Source of the DNA: JAUSIF01 sp040901465
GTDB taxonomy: Bacteria > Pseudomonadota > Alphaproteobacteria > Rhizobiales > Xanthobacteraceae
Direction of reading: 5' to 3'
NCBI GenBank assembly: GCA_040901465.1
Contig: JBBDYN010000032.1
Location: forward strand, 62,001 to 126,000
Length of the DNA stretch: 64,000 nucleotides
Program-made: the position numbers and the translations under genes
Shown here: positions 9,060 to 16,939 of the stretch, piece by piece
How the letters are laid out: every line of letters begins with the position of its first letter
How positions within the stretch are numbered: the first letter of the stretch is position 1
Notes under the pieces: model-generated
The model's input: the letters and a program-made list of their open reading frames with translations, nothing else
What the model was told of the DNA's origin: nothing
Databases searched by the model: none

Positions 9060-9712
9060 TCACTCGATTGTGTCTGTGACGCTATGTCCCCACGGCTCGG
9101 TCAGTGCCGCTTCGCGCCAGGCGACGAACGCCGGCAGCCGGTGGATCGCGGCAACATAGGCGGCGGACACGGGGTCGACGTCGATTTCGTAGCTCGCAAT
9201 GCGTGTCGCGACCGGCGCGTACATGCAATCGGCCGCCGAGAACGCGCCGAACAGATAGTCGCCGCCCTTGCCAAAGCGCTCGCGCGCGCCGCGCCAGATT
9301 TCGCTGACGCGCGCGATGTCCTTCTGTGTGTCGGGCGACAGCGCGCGCTTTTTCTTGCGCCGCAAATTCATCGGACAATGTCGCCGCAGGGCCGCAAAGC
9401 CGCTGTGCATTTCCGTCGCAATTGCGCGCGCGTGCGCCCGCACCGCCGCTTCCCCGGGCCAAAGTGCGTTTGCGGAAAGCGTTCGTTGAGGTGTTCCAGG
9501 ATGGCGAGCGTCTCCCACACGGTCGCCCCGCCGTCGATCAGAACCGGCACTTTGCCCGCCGGCGAATATTGCAGAATGCGTGACCTGGTATCGGGCTGGT
9601 CGAGGGGAATCACCACTTCGTCGAACGGTATCTTGTGATGCGCGAGCGCGAGCCACGGCCGCATCGACCACGATGAATAGTTCTTGCTGCCGATCACGAG
9701 CTTGAGCGTCAC
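9060..9712 (-). pseudogene. Glutathione S-transferase, frameshifted
   Basis: The N-terminal thioredoxin-fold half reads VTLKLVIGSKNYSSWSMRPW...PAGKVPVLIDGG...ETLAILEHLNERFPQ from a GTG at 9712. The C-terminal helical half (LWPGEAAVRAHARAIATEMHSGFAALRRH...) continues in another frame to the stop at 9060. The switch falls around 9460-9478, in the codons after NERFPQT, and needs one extra base (or loss of two) to restore the frame. Outside that point the sequence is well conserved. It is either a recent pseudogene or a base-call error. Confidence 0.87.
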
Positions 9713-9799
9713 GGCGTCCTCCCTGAATTGCAGGATCGCTCCGCCGCGGGCGAGAGCGCAAGCGCGGAAAATTGATCGATCTGACCAACAACATTCATC

Positions 9800-9837
9800 G
9801 TCATGGCCGGGCTTGTCCCGGCCATCCACGTCTTCAA
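9800..9837. repeat. Dispersed CCGGGC palindrome
   Basis: GTCATGGCCGGGC-ttg-TCCCGGCCATCCACGTC, another member of the intergenic family also seen at 1211, 2331 and 58973. Located between the leftward GST and the rightward secreted proteins. Confidence 0.7.
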
Positions 9838-9970
9838 CTTTGGCGGAACTCTAAGACAAGCGCGGGCATGACGACATTGGACGCATTGATTCCCGCCGCA
9901 CCAAATGATTGTTTGCAGCCACAAGCATCCGTAGGATAAAAGCGGACATCCAGCGAGGCGCTTCGAGGTA

Positions 9971-10414
9971 ATGATGCCGAAAATTGGTCGGGCGTTTTCG
10001 TTGTTGCTCGCTTCTGCCTTGCTTTGCGTTCTCAGCGGTCTTGCCGCGGCGGCCCCGGTCAATCGCGGGGCGATCAACCAGGTCTCGCAGTTGATCCTGA
10101 ATTCCTTCGAGTACCTGTCGGAGAAGAAGGACACCCGCGCCGCGCGCGCCGAATGCGAAAAGGCGCTCCAGCTGGAGGAGAAATTCGACTCCGATCCGTT
10201 CATTTCCGCGACTGTGAACGTGTGCTTCGGCGACGTCGAAGACTACGAGGAGAACAAGGCAGCCGCCTGCCAGCACTACAATGAGGCGCTCAAGGAATTT
10301 CACGCGACCCCGGCGAAGCATCCCGCCCAGCGCGTGCTGCGAAATCAGATCAAGGCAGTCGAGGGGAAGATCTTCTATCTCTCGTGCTCGACCGGTTCGG
10401 CGGAGAAGAAATAG
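9971..10414 (+). CDS. Secreted four-cysteine helical protein A
   Basis: 147 residues with a signal peptide (FSLLLASALLCVLSGLAAAA) and a helical mature part beginning NRGAINQVSQLILNSFEYL. Four cysteines lie at ECEKAL, VNVCFGD, AAACQHY and YLSCSTG; the spacing matches the next gene, suggesting two disulfides in the periplasm. It ends with KHPAQRVLRNQIKAVEGK. GAGG precedes the double ATG. It is a tandem paralogue of 10542-10955. The alternating helices resemble a short TPR-like array, but I recognise no named family. Confidence 0.85.
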   Translation: MMPKIGRAFSLLLASALLCVLSGLAAAAPVNRGAINQVSQLILNSFEYLSEKKDTRAARAECEKALQLEEKFDSDPFISATVNVCFGDVEDYEENKAAACQHYNEALKEFHATPAKHPAQRVLRNQIKAVEGKIFYLSCSTGSAEKK

Positions 10415-10541
10415 TGACTGGCCGTTCCGCGGCTTGGGTGAAGCGCTGCAAGCGGTCTCCTGATTACGTACCCGACCGCACCTATTGTTTCCTTGCCAGC
10501 CTTTCCATACGTTGAGTTGCCAGCTCCATCGCGAGGCACAA

Positions 10542-10955
10542 ATGCCGGTAATTTGGTGCGGAAATTTTTTGCTGATTGCAGCCCTTATTGCGGCGACCAG
10601 CCTTCCCGCTTCGGCGGCACCGCCCAGCGGAAAAAATATCAATGAAGTGACCCAATTGATCTTGAATTCTTACGCAAAGATTTTGTTCAACAAGGATGTA
10701 GCGGGTGCCCGCGCCGACTGCGAAAGTGCACAGAAATTATCCCGGCAATTCGATCCTGATCCCTACCTGGCCGGCATCGTCGACATCTGCTTCAGCGACG
10801 TCGCCGATTTGCAGAAAAATAAATCGGCGGCATGTGGCCGCCTTGATTCGGCATTGAAAAATTTTGGCGCCACGCCCGCGAGCCATCCTGCGCGAAAAGT
10901 GCTCGAAAATCAGATCAAGGGCGCCGAGAGGAGGCGGGCAAAATTGGCTTGTTGA
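10542..10955 (+). CDS. Secreted four-cysteine helical protein B (paralogue of A)
   Basis: 137 residues, same plan as the upstream gene: signal peptide ending in LPASAA, then INEVTQLILNSYAKILFNKD, and cysteines in ADCESA, VDICFSD, SAACGRL and the C-terminal KLAC. Shared landmarks are LILNSxxx, the VCFGDVxD/ICFSDVAD segment, ATPAxHPAxxVLxNQIK. Identity to A is moderate, so the duplication is old. The region is less GC-rich than its surroundings (KNINEVTQ..., aaaaaatatcaatg). Start ATG 10542 is preferred over an upstream TTG because it opens the signal peptide. Confidence 0.83.
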   Translation: MPVIWCGNFLLIAALIAATSLPASAAPPSGKNINEVTQLILNSYAKILFNKDVAGARADCESAQKLSRQFDPDPYLAGIVDICFSDVADLQKNKSAACGRLDSALKNFGATPASHPARKVLENQIKGAERRRAKLAC

Positions 10956-10995
10956 GGAAGCTCCCGGTTGCTCCAAGCTGAAGCAACTGTCCGGT

Positions 10996-11397
10996 TCACT
11001 TCTCGTCTATCTCCACCGCCCCGCCCGCCTTCTTCCAGCCGCTGAACCCCTCGTCGATGTGTGCAACGGGCTTCAGCCCCATGCGCTGCGCCGTCTGCGC
11101 CGCGAGCGCCGAGCGCAGGCCGCCGCCGCAGAAGAAAACGAACCGCTTGTCCTCGGCGAAAACCGGCTTGTGATAGGGCGAAGCCGGATCGATCCAGAAT
11201 TCCAGCATACCGCGCGGCGCATGGAACGCGCCGGGCACGCGTCCGTCGCGCTTCAGTTCGCGGATGTCGCGGATATCGATGAACACCACGTCGGCGCGGC
11301 CGTGCAGTTTCTTGGCCTCCTCGACCGTGATCGACTCCACCTCGCGGTTGGCGGCCTCCACGAGTTCGCGGTGTCCGAGGGTGATTTTCTGCGCCAT
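10996..11397 (-). CDS. Rhodanese-like domain protein
   Basis: 133 residues with one rhodanese domain: VVFIDIRDIRELKRDGRVPGAFH and the active-site loop FFCGGGLRS, with catalytic Cys90 that would carry a persulfide. GMLEFWIDPASPYHKPVF is typical of single-domain alphaproteobacterial rhodaneses. It is monocistronic and convergent with the secreted pair. Cytoplasmic sulfur transfer is likely; the acceptor is unknown. Confidence 0.92.
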   Translation of the reverse strand: MAQKITLGHRELVEAANREVESITVEEAKKLHGRADVVFIDIRDIRELKRDGRVPGAFHAPRGMLEFWIDPASPYHKPVFAEDKRFVFFCGGGLRSALAAQTAQRMGLKPVAHIDEGFSGWKKAGGAVEIDEK

Positions 11398-11596
11398 TCT
11401 GGTCCGTCGCCTTCGGTCAAGAATTATATTGGTTGTAACGCCTTAGGCCGAAAATGGAAGCTCCGTGGCAACCGCAACATTCTTGACGCGGTGCTGCCCT
11501 ATTTTCGGCTGGCCGGTTGCTACGATCTCCGTCGGGGTGAGTGCGGTGGAGCCGCGCTAAACGGGGAATGTGAGGTAGCGTAGGAGTTCACGCGTC

Positions 11597-11911
11597 ATGT
11601 TCCGCTTGTGGAAGAAGCAGGACAATCAGGACATCCTTGTCGCCCAACCCGTCGACGCCGCCGAGCCCGTCGAAGCGGCAGAACCTATCGACGACGCCGA
11701 ACCCGTCGATACCATCGAGGTCGAGCCGGCCACCTTCGAAAGCCTCCCCTATATCGACAACGAGACCCTCGAGGAGTTTCTCGCGGATCAGGACAGCGTC
11801 GAGCTTTTGCCGGTCGATCCGAGCGAATATCGCCGCGAGCTCCAGCGCTTGATCGTGAGCGCCTTCCTGCACGAAGCCTCGATCCAGGCGAAGCAGGTCG
11901 AAGCCGCCTAG
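11597..11911 (+). CDS. Acidic hypothetical protein with EPVD repeats
   Basis: 104 residues. After MFRLWKKQDNQ comes an acidic run of imperfect six-residue repeats (VDAAEPVEAAEPIDDAEPVD), likely disordered, then a conserved-looking helical part (LEEFLADQDSVELLPVDPSEYRRELQRLIVSAFLHEASIQAKQVEAA). No signal peptide, no recognised domain. GGAG lies upstream (TAGGAG at 11581), and a GC-rich hairpin follows the stop. Confidence 0.7.
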   Translation: MFRLWKKQDNQDILVAQPVDAAEPVEAAEPIDDAEPVDTIEVEPATFESLPYIDNETLEEFLADQDSVELLPVDPSEYRRELQRLIVSAFLHEASIQAKQVEAA

Positions 11912-11923
11912 GCCCGACGAAAA

Positions 11924-11950
11924 GCGGGCGGCGCATACGCAGCCGCCCGC
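11924..11950 (+). terminator. Hairpin after 11597-11911 gene
   Basis: GCGGGCGGC (11924-11932) pairs perfectly with GCCGCCCGC (11942-11950). It lies 13 bases after the stop. No U-tract follows on the + strand, so it may be an attenuating or 3'-protective hairpin rather than a classic terminator. Confidence 0.55.
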
Positions 11951-11974
11951 GGCAAACTCGACCAACTCGTCGGT

Positions 11975-12076
11975 TCAATTCATGCCCATGTAGACCGCGA
12001 GCACGACGACAATTGCGAGCGCCCCGGCCGTCCACAGGATCGTCGAAAGATTGCTGTCCTTGGTCTCGGTTTGCAT
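11975..12076 (-). CDS. 33-residue single-pass membrane protein
   Basis: MQTETKDSNLSTILWTAGALAIVVVLAVYMGMN: a short soluble head and one transmembrane helix ending at the stop. The ATG at 12076 has a strong GGAGG ten bases upstream (12085-12089 complement), which favours this start over the longer in-frame opening at 12163. Small proteins of this shape are common and easily missed; function unknown. Confidence 0.72.
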   Translation of the reverse strand: MQTETKDSNLSTILWTAGALAIVVVLAVYMGMN

Positions 12077-12244
12077 GGCGCGTTCCTCCACGATGGGCGC
12101 CAGCCGGATCGACCGGCCGAAGCCCGGATCGATCAGCGGGAGCAAAGGCCCGCCTTGAATCAATTATAGGTCCGCCACGCGACTCATACAACTTTCGTAT
12201 TAAGCCAAAAGTCTAGACAATGATTGCTGAGGCGGGACAAACGC

Positions 12245-13063
12245 TTAGTCCCATGAGGGCGCCCAGGACGGGCTGATCTGGCGGCCGTCGCGGCTCGCGA
12301 GCGCCCGAATCTCCGTCATTTCTGCATCGGTGAGCTCGAAATCGAAAATCTCGAAATTCTCCGTGAGGCGCTCGAGCCGGCTCGTGCGCGGGATCACGAT
12401 GATGCCCTGCTGCACGAGATAGCGCAGGCTCACTTGCGCGGCGCTTTTGCCGCGCGCACGGCCGATCTTTCCGAGCACCGCGTCGTCCTTGGCCGCACCG
12501 CGCGCGATCGGGCTGTAGGCCGTGGCGGAAATTCCCAGGCGCCGGCACGCCGCGATCACCCGGCTCTGGTCGATATAGGGATGCAACTCGATCTGGTTGT
12601 TGACGATCGGCTCGGTCGCGAGGCCGACCGCCTCCTCGACGAGCGCCACCGTGAAGTTCGAAACGCCGATGTGGCGCGTGAGGCCCTCGCGCTTCAGCTT
12701 GCACAGCGCGCCGATCGTTTCCGCGAGCGGCACCGAGGAATTCGGCCAATGCAGAAGCAACAGGTCGATGTATCGAAGCTTGAGCTTCGCGAGACTCTCG
12801 GCGACCGACTGCTCGAATGCGCCCGCGGAAAAATGCGTCCACCAGACTTTGGTCGTGACGAAAACCTGCTCGCGCGCAATCCCGGATGCGCGTACGCCCT
12901 CGCCCACCTCGCGCTCGTTGTCGTACGATTGCGCCGTGTCGAAGTGGCGATATCCGAGCCGGATCGCCTGCTCGACGATGCGCGCGCACGTCTTGCCGCG
13001 CAGATCCCAGGTGCCGAGCCCGAGGATCGGGATGGTCGCGCCGTTTGCCTGCACCGCCAGCAT
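12245..13063 (-). CDS. Aldo/keto reductase
   Basis: 272 residues, the normal AKR length. The catalytic tetrad is visible: Asp42 and Tyr47 in GYRHFDTAQSYDNE, Lys72 in TTKVWW, His105 in LLLLHWP. The NADPH-binding end has VIPRTSRLERLTEN. The NxELHPY and GVSNF segments fit the 2,5-diketo-gluconate reductase / YeaE branch. It reduces aldehydes or ketones in the cytoplasm; the physiological substrate cannot be told. It is followed within 14 bases by the leftward RraA-like gene's stop (13077), so they may share a transcript. Confidence 0.94.
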   Translation of the reverse strand: MLAVQANGATIPILGLGTWDLRGKTCARIVEQAIRLGYRHFDTAQSYDNEREVGEGVRASGIAREQVFVTTKVWWTHFSAGAFEQSVAESLAKLKLRYIDLLLLHWPNSSVPLAETIGALCKLKREGLTRHIGVSNFTVALVEEAVGLATEPIVNNQIELHPYIDQSRVIAACRRLGISATAYSPIARGAAKDDAVLGKIGRARGKSAAQVSLRYLVQQGIIVIPRTSRLERLTENFEIFDFELTDAEMTEIRALASRDGRQISPSWAPSWD

Positions 13064-13076
13064 GACGCCAAGCCTA

Positions 13077-13796
13077 TCAGCTTCGCGCTACTTTTTTGCC
13101 GGCGTGGAACGCGGCATAGCGCGCTTTGGTATCGTCGTTGGGAGGATAAAGTCCCGGCAGCTTCGCGCCCCGCATCACTTCGTCGGCGGCCCAGGATTCG
13201 AACGCTTCCTGCTCCACCGCCTCCTTCACCACCGCCGCCACCAACGCCTGCGGGACGCACACGGCGCCGTCATTGTCCGCGACGATCACGTCGCCGGGAA
13301 ATACGGCAACCCCGCCGCAGCCGATCGGCTCCTGCCACCCCACGAACGTGAGCCCCGCGACCGAGGGCGGCGCCGCCACGTCCGCGCACCAGACCGGAAG
13401 CTTCGTCGCCTTCACCCCGTCGCCGTCGCGCACCGAGCCGTCAGTGACGAGGCCCGCCACCTTCTTCACCCGCATGCGCGCGCACAGGATGTCGCCGAAG
13501 ATGCCCGCCTCAGTGACGCCCATGGCGTCGGCCACTGCGATGCAGCCCTCCGGCATTGCCTCGATCGCGCCGCGCGTCGAGCGCGGGCTCGCCCAGGATT
13601 CCGGCGTCGCCAGATCCTCGCGCGCCGGCACGAAGCGCAGCGTGAACGCCTCGCCCGCGATACGACCATGGCCCGCCGCGAGCGGCTTCGGACCGCGTAT
13701 GAAGCTCGTGCGCACGCCCTTCTTCAGGAGCACCGTCGTCAAAGTGGCGGTCGAGATTTGCGCGAGGGAAGCGCGGATTTCCGGCGGGAGGCTCAT
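13077..13796 (-). CDS. RraA-like / HMG aldolase family protein
   Basis: 239 residues of the RraA fold shared by RNase E regulator RraA and the class II 4-hydroxy-4-methyl-2-oxoglutarate / 4-carboxy-4-hydroxy-2-oxoadipate aldolases. Key pieces are IFGDILCARMRV and the metal/substrate loop GLVTDGSVRD, plus VFPGDVIVADNDGAVCVP. The intact D-G-x-x-R-D motif favours the aldolase over the RraA branch. It lies directly upstream of the aldo/keto reductase on the same strand. Confidence 0.88.
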   Translation of the reverse strand: MSLPPEIRASLAQISTATLTTVLLKKGVRTSFIRGPKPLAAGHGRIAGEAFTLRFVPAREDLATPESWASPRSTRGAIEAMPEGCIAVADAMGVTEAGIFGDILCARMRVKKVAGLVTDGSVRDGDGVKATKLPVWCADVAAPPSVAGLTFVGWQEPIGCGGVAVFPGDVIVADNDGAVCVPQALVAAVVKEAVEQEAFESWAADEVMRGAKLPGLYPPNDDTKARYAAFHAGKKVARS

Positions 13797-13926
13797 GGGA
13801 TACTCGGCAGGAGGGAAATTGTGGCGAATATTCTAGCTGCCCGCGCGGCGGCGAACCAGCGCGCCCTTTGCAGGAGGCATTGCGCCGCTTAGCATCGTCG
13901 GCCGTTGCCGGGATCAAGAGACGCGC

Positions 13927-14739
13927 ATGCCGACCGTGAAGGCTGGCCCGTTCGATGTCGACTATGTCGAGGCCGGCTCCGGGCCGGCTGTCCTGCTCGT
14001 GCATTCGTCCGCGAGCGGCAACCGGCAATGGCGTCGGCTCACCGATGACCTGAAGGATCGCTATCGCGTCATCGCGCTCAACCTGTTCGGCTATGGGCAG
14101 ACATCGAAGTGGCCCGAGGATCGGCCGCAGACCCTTGCCGATCAGGCCGCTCTGATCACGGCCGTCGCCGGCCTCGCGCCCGAGCGCGTCGCGCTAGTCG
14201 GCCATTCGCTGGGCGGTGCGGTCGCATTCGAAGCCGCGCTGCAACTCGGGCCGCGCCTGCGCACGCTCGTCGTGTTCGAGCCGATCCTCTTTTATCTCCT
14301 GCATGATCTCGGAGAGCGCGAAGCCTTTGCCGAAATTAGCGCCATCCGCACCGGCTTCGTCGAACACGGCACGAAAGGCGATTGGAACGCTGTGGGCGAG
14401 CTGTTCGTCGACTACTGGTCCGGCAAGGGCGCCTGGGCCGCGACGCCCGAGGACCGCAAGAGCGGAATCATTTCCATGCTCGCGCCTGTCATGCGCGAAT
14501 GGGAGATGGTCGGAAGCCAGGGCCGCCCGATCGCAGAATGGGGAGCAATCTCCGCGCCCGTGCATATTTTACGCGCCGCCGACACGCGCCGCACCACGGG
14601 CACGGTCGCGGCACTCCTTGCCCGCACCCATCCGAATTGGCGGTTGCATGACGTCGCGGCCGGCGGCCACATGGCCCCGATCGCGCGGCCCGATCTGGTC
14701 AATCCGCTGATCGCGAGGGTCCTGGACGAGACGCGCTGA
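13927..14739 (+). CDS. Alpha/beta hydrolase
   Basis: 270 residues. Oxyanion HG region is replaced by LLVHSSASGN, nucleophile elbow GHSLGG places the catalytic Ser at about 94, and AGGHMAP near the C-terminus supplies the His. Typical of MhpC/haloperoxidase-like hydrolases; the ester or C-C substrate is unknown. Its last 41 bases overlap the 3' end of the convergent SRPBCC gene. Confidence 0.92.
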   Translation: MPTVKAGPFDVDYVEAGSGPAVLLVHSSASGNRQWRRLTDDLKDRYRVIALNLFGYGQTSKWPEDRPQTLADQAALITAVAGLAPERVALVGHSLGGAVAFEAALQLGPRLRTLVVFEPILFYLLHDLGEREAFAEISAIRTGFVEHGTKGDWNAVGELFVDYWSGKGAWAATPEDRKSGIISMLAPVMREWEMVGSQGRPIAEWGAISAPVHILRAADTRRTTGTVAALLARTHPNWRLHDVAAGGHMAPIARPDLVNPLIARVLDETR

Positions 14740-15151
14740 ACAGGCGCTCGAGCCCGTCGAAGCAGCCGTCCCAGCCTTCCGCGTGTCGGTCGCGGATCGC
14801 CGCATCCGGAATGCGCTCGTGCACGACCACCACTTCCGTGTCCGCGCCACGCTGCTCGAACCGCACGACGACGCGCTCCGGCTTCGCGAAGTCCGGCTCG
14901 ATGTTCCACGTGTAGACGAGCTCGCGCGGCCGCTCGATGCGCTCGAACTCGCCCGCGATCCACACGACGCGGCCGTCGGTGAACTGGTTGCCGATCCGGT
15001 AGCGCCCGCCCACGCGCAGGTCGACCTCGGCGCCGATGCAGGAGACGCCCTTCGGCCCGAACCATTTCTGCAGCTCGCCCGCGTCCGTCCAGGCTCGGAA
15101 GACCTGATCCGGCGTGGCGGGAATCATGCGGCGCGCGACGAGGCTCAACAT
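14699..15151 (-). CDS. SRPBCC (AHSA1-type) domain protein
   Basis: 150 residues; MIPATPDQVFRAWTDAGELQKWFGPKG is the classic START-like AHSA1 opening, followed by the DLRVGGRYRI segment. These proteins bind hydrophobic ligands in a deep cavity and are habitually encoded next to an ArsR repressor, as here: its ATG (15151) directly abuts the stop of the ArsR gene. The C-terminus runs antisense into the hydrolase gene. Confidence 0.92.
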   Translation of the reverse strand: MLSLVARRMIPATPDQVFRAWTDAGELQKWFGPKGVSCIGAEVDLRVGGRYRIGNQFTDGRVVWIAGEFERIERPRELVYTWNIEPDFAKPERVVVRFEQRGADTEVVVVHERIPDAAIRDRHAEGWDGCFDGLERLFSASRPGPSRSAD

Positions 15152-15520
15152 TCAGCGCCCCCGCTTCCCCCGCGCGCGGCTCTCACCACGGAAATGCCGT
15201 TCGAGCGCGGCGAGCGTCTCGTCCCAGAATTCGCGGTAGTACGCGAGCCACGCGTCGGCGTCGCGCAGGGGCGATGCGTCCAGCGCGCAGCGGTGAACGC
15301 GTCCGTCGATCCTGCGCTCGACGAGCCGCGCGGCTTCGAGCACGCGCAGATGCTTCGAGACCGCCGGCAGCGACATGTCGAACGGCCGGGCGAGTTCGCC
15401 GATCGCCGCCGGTCCGCGCGCGAGCCGGGCGAGCAACGCACGCCGCGTGCGGTCGGCGAGCGCGTGAAACACGCGGTCGAGCCGCTCGGCCGATAGCCGC
15501 GGTGCAGGCGCGCTTGACAT
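15152..15520 (-). CDS. ArsR-family repressor of SRPBCC locus
   Basis: 122 residues with a winged helix: FHALADRTRRALLARL, then the recognition region IGELARPFDMSLPAVSKHLRVLEAARLVERR. It has no metal-binding cysteine pair, so it is of the SRPBCC-associated rather than the metal-sensing type. Upstream, between this gene and the divergent SRPBCC gene, lies a perfect 12+12 palindrome that is its likely operator. Confidence 0.93.
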   Translation of the reverse strand: MSSAPAPRLSAERLDRVFHALADRTRRALLARLARGPAAIGELARPFDMSLPAVSKHLRVLEAARLVERRIDGRVHRCALDASPLRDADAWLAYYREFWDETLAALERHFRGESRARGKRGR

Positions 15521-15535
15521 CTTTCTCTACCGCGC

Positions 15536-15563
15536 GATTATTAAACCAATCGGTTTAATAATC
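15536..15563. promoter_or_regulatory. Operator palindrome between divergent ArsR and SRPBCC genes
   Basis: GATTATTAAACC (15536-15547) and GGTTTAATAATC (15552-15563) form perfect 12-base arms around AATC. It sits 15 bases upstream of the ArsR start and 21 upstream of the SRPBCC start, in a strikingly AT-rich island. The TTAAACC-n4-GGTTTAA core resembles operators of ArsR regulators linked to SRPBCC genes. Binding by the 15152-15520 product is inferred. Confidence 0.88.
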
Positions 15564-15584
15564 AAGGACGAAGGGGAGACGCCA

Positions 15585-15971
15585 ATGCCGTCGATCCATC
15601 AGGAAATAACCTTCGACGCGCCGCCGGAGCGCATCTACGAAGCGCTTATGGACTCGAGGCAGCACGCCGAGTTCACCGCCAATGGCGGGGCGGAGATCAG
15701 CCGCGACATCGGCGGCCCATTTTTCGCACACGGCGGCCACGTGTCGGGGCGCAACATCGAACTCGTGCCCAACAAGCGCATCGTGCAGGTCTGGCACTTC
15801 AGGGATTGGGCGGACGGCGTCTATTCGATCGTGCGCTTCGAGCTCGTGAAGGAAGGCTCGGGCACACGCCTCATCCTCGACCACACCGGCATTCCCGACG
15901 GCCACAAGGATCATCTCCAGACTGGCTGGAACGCGCGCTATTGGGAACCGCTGAGGAAATATCTGGGCTGA
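15585..15971 (+). CDS. SRPBCC (AHSA1-type) domain protein, divergent
   Basis: 128 residues: MPSIHQEITFDAPPERIYEALMDSRQHAEFT... with GGPFFAHGGHVSGRNIELVPNKRIVQVW and a C-terminal WNARYWEPLRKYLG, a complete single START-like domain. GGGGAG lies upstream. It is divergent from the ArsR gene and shares its operator, so it is probably repressed by it. Ligand unknown. Confidence 0.92.
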   Translation: MPSIHQEITFDAPPERIYEALMDSRQHAEFTANGGAEISRDIGGPFFAHGGHVSGRNIELVPNKRIVQVWHFRDWADGVYSIVRFELVKEGSGTRLILDHTGIPDGHKDHLQTGWNARYWEPLRKYLG

Positions 15972-16025
15972 AGTTTCCACGCAAGCCCGCACTCCAGCGA
16001 GTTCTTGGGCTCAGAGAGCCAGCAG

Positions 16026-16409
16026 CTAACGAATGACCGTGATTTCCACACCGACCGATAACCCTGCCCAGGCCCTGTCGGCGGTGAATGCACGAACATT
16101 CTCGCGCGCCGCGAGCGCAAGGCATGCGCGATCGGCAAATGACAGTCCGCGTTGCTTCGTTTGAGTGATCAACCCCGCGGCTGCTTCGGCGAGTGAACGA
16201 TCGAATGTGATCACCGGCACATCGGCAAGACCGATCAAACGAACGGCGTCGTCGAGCGACAGACTGCGGCTGACGAACTTGGCGATGGCCTCCGAGAAAT
16301 TCACCGAAGAAATGACGGCGTCAGGCAAATGTTCGGCGATCAACTCGGCGCCCGTCTCGCCATTGACGAATGCGAGCAGGGCGGACGCATCGAGAACGGA
16401 TCTAGCCAT
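16026..16409 (-). CDS. vapC: VapC-type PIN domain toxin
   Basis: 127 residues with the acidic PIN residues in place: Asp7 (VLDASALL), Glu40 (NFSEAI), Asp93 (SFADRACLALA) and Asp111 (TADRAW). VapC toxins cut tRNA or rRNA. It overlaps the 3' end of the antitoxin gene by eight bases, the usual antitoxin-first arrangement. All four catalytic positions are intact, so it is expected to be active. Confidence 0.93.
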   Translation of the reverse strand: MARSVLDASALLAFVNGETGAELIAEHLPDAVISSVNFSEAIAKFVSRSLSLDDAVRLIGLADVPVITFDRSLAEAAAGLITQTKQRGLSFADRACLALAARENVRAFTADRAWAGLSVGVEITVIR

Positions 16410-16854
16410 TCTCCTTCTCGCGCTCCACCTCGCGACGCCGATCTTCGAGCAATTCGTCGACGAGGCTGACGCCTTCGGGCACGAACTGGCGCACGATGGA
16501 GTTCGCGCGGCGCATGACAGCCTTTGCCGTCAGCAGATGTATCTCGCCGTTCTCGATTCGCGCGAACAGCGTGTCTCGTTCGCCCAGACCCAACGCCTCG
16601 CGAAACGCCGCGGGGATGACGATACGGCCATCAGGCCCGAGCTTGAGCTTGGCGCTCAGATCGCCGAGCTCCGCCTGCGGCCGGTCGGAAAATCCTCCGG
16701 CGGCGCTCGCCTTCTCCTTGCGAGCCCGATCCTTCTCGAGCACGTTGCGAACGAATTGATATCGGACGCCGAGTTTCCGCGCGATGTCGGCCCGCGACAT
16801 GCCCGCAGCCGCCAATTCGCGCATCCTCTGCGATTTCGATTTTGCCGCGGTCAT
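16402..16854 (-). CDS. vapB: VapB-like antitoxin: HTH fused to AbrB domain
   Basis: 150 residues, about twice the size of a typical VapB. Residues about 8-45 form a Hin/resolvase-like helix-turn-helix (RMRELAAAGMSRADIARKLGVRYQFVRNVL), followed by a linker and, from about 68, an AbrB/SpoVT swapped-hairpin domain (AKLKLGPDGRIVIPAAFREALGL). The C-terminal tail (LVDELLEDRRREVEREKENG) should wrap the VapC toxin. Upstream is a perfect 16-base palindrome, presumably the autoregulatory operator. Two DNA-binding domains in one antitoxin is the unusual point. Confidence 0.88.
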   Translation of the reverse strand: MTAAKSKSQRMRELAAAGMSRADIARKLGVRYQFVRNVLEKDRARKEKASAAGGFSDRPQAELGDLSAKLKLGPDGRIVIPAAFREALGLGERDTLFARIENGEIHLLTAKAVMRRANSIVRQFVPEGVSLVDELLEDRRREVEREKENG

Positions 16855-16908
16855 CGAAACAATCTCCGCTCGATTGCCGAGGATAAGTCGATCTACATAA
16901 TAATGTCA

Positions 16909-16924
16909 AGTATCATATGATACT
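16909..16924. promoter_or_regulatory. Operator palindrome of vapBC
   Basis: AGTATCATATGATACT is a perfect 16-base palindrome, flanked by TGTCAA on its left (16904-16909) and right (16924-16929), with a further half-site ATGATA at 16930. It lies 55 bases upstream of the vapB start in an AT-rich gap. Autoregulation by VapBC is inferred. Confidence 0.82.
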
Positions 16925-16939
16925 GTCAAATGATAATAG

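Noticed and set aside
12597..13892. 431-codon rightward open frame across the AKR and RraA-like genes
   Set aside because: Spans two recognised leftward genes antisense; composition is that of a shadow frame.
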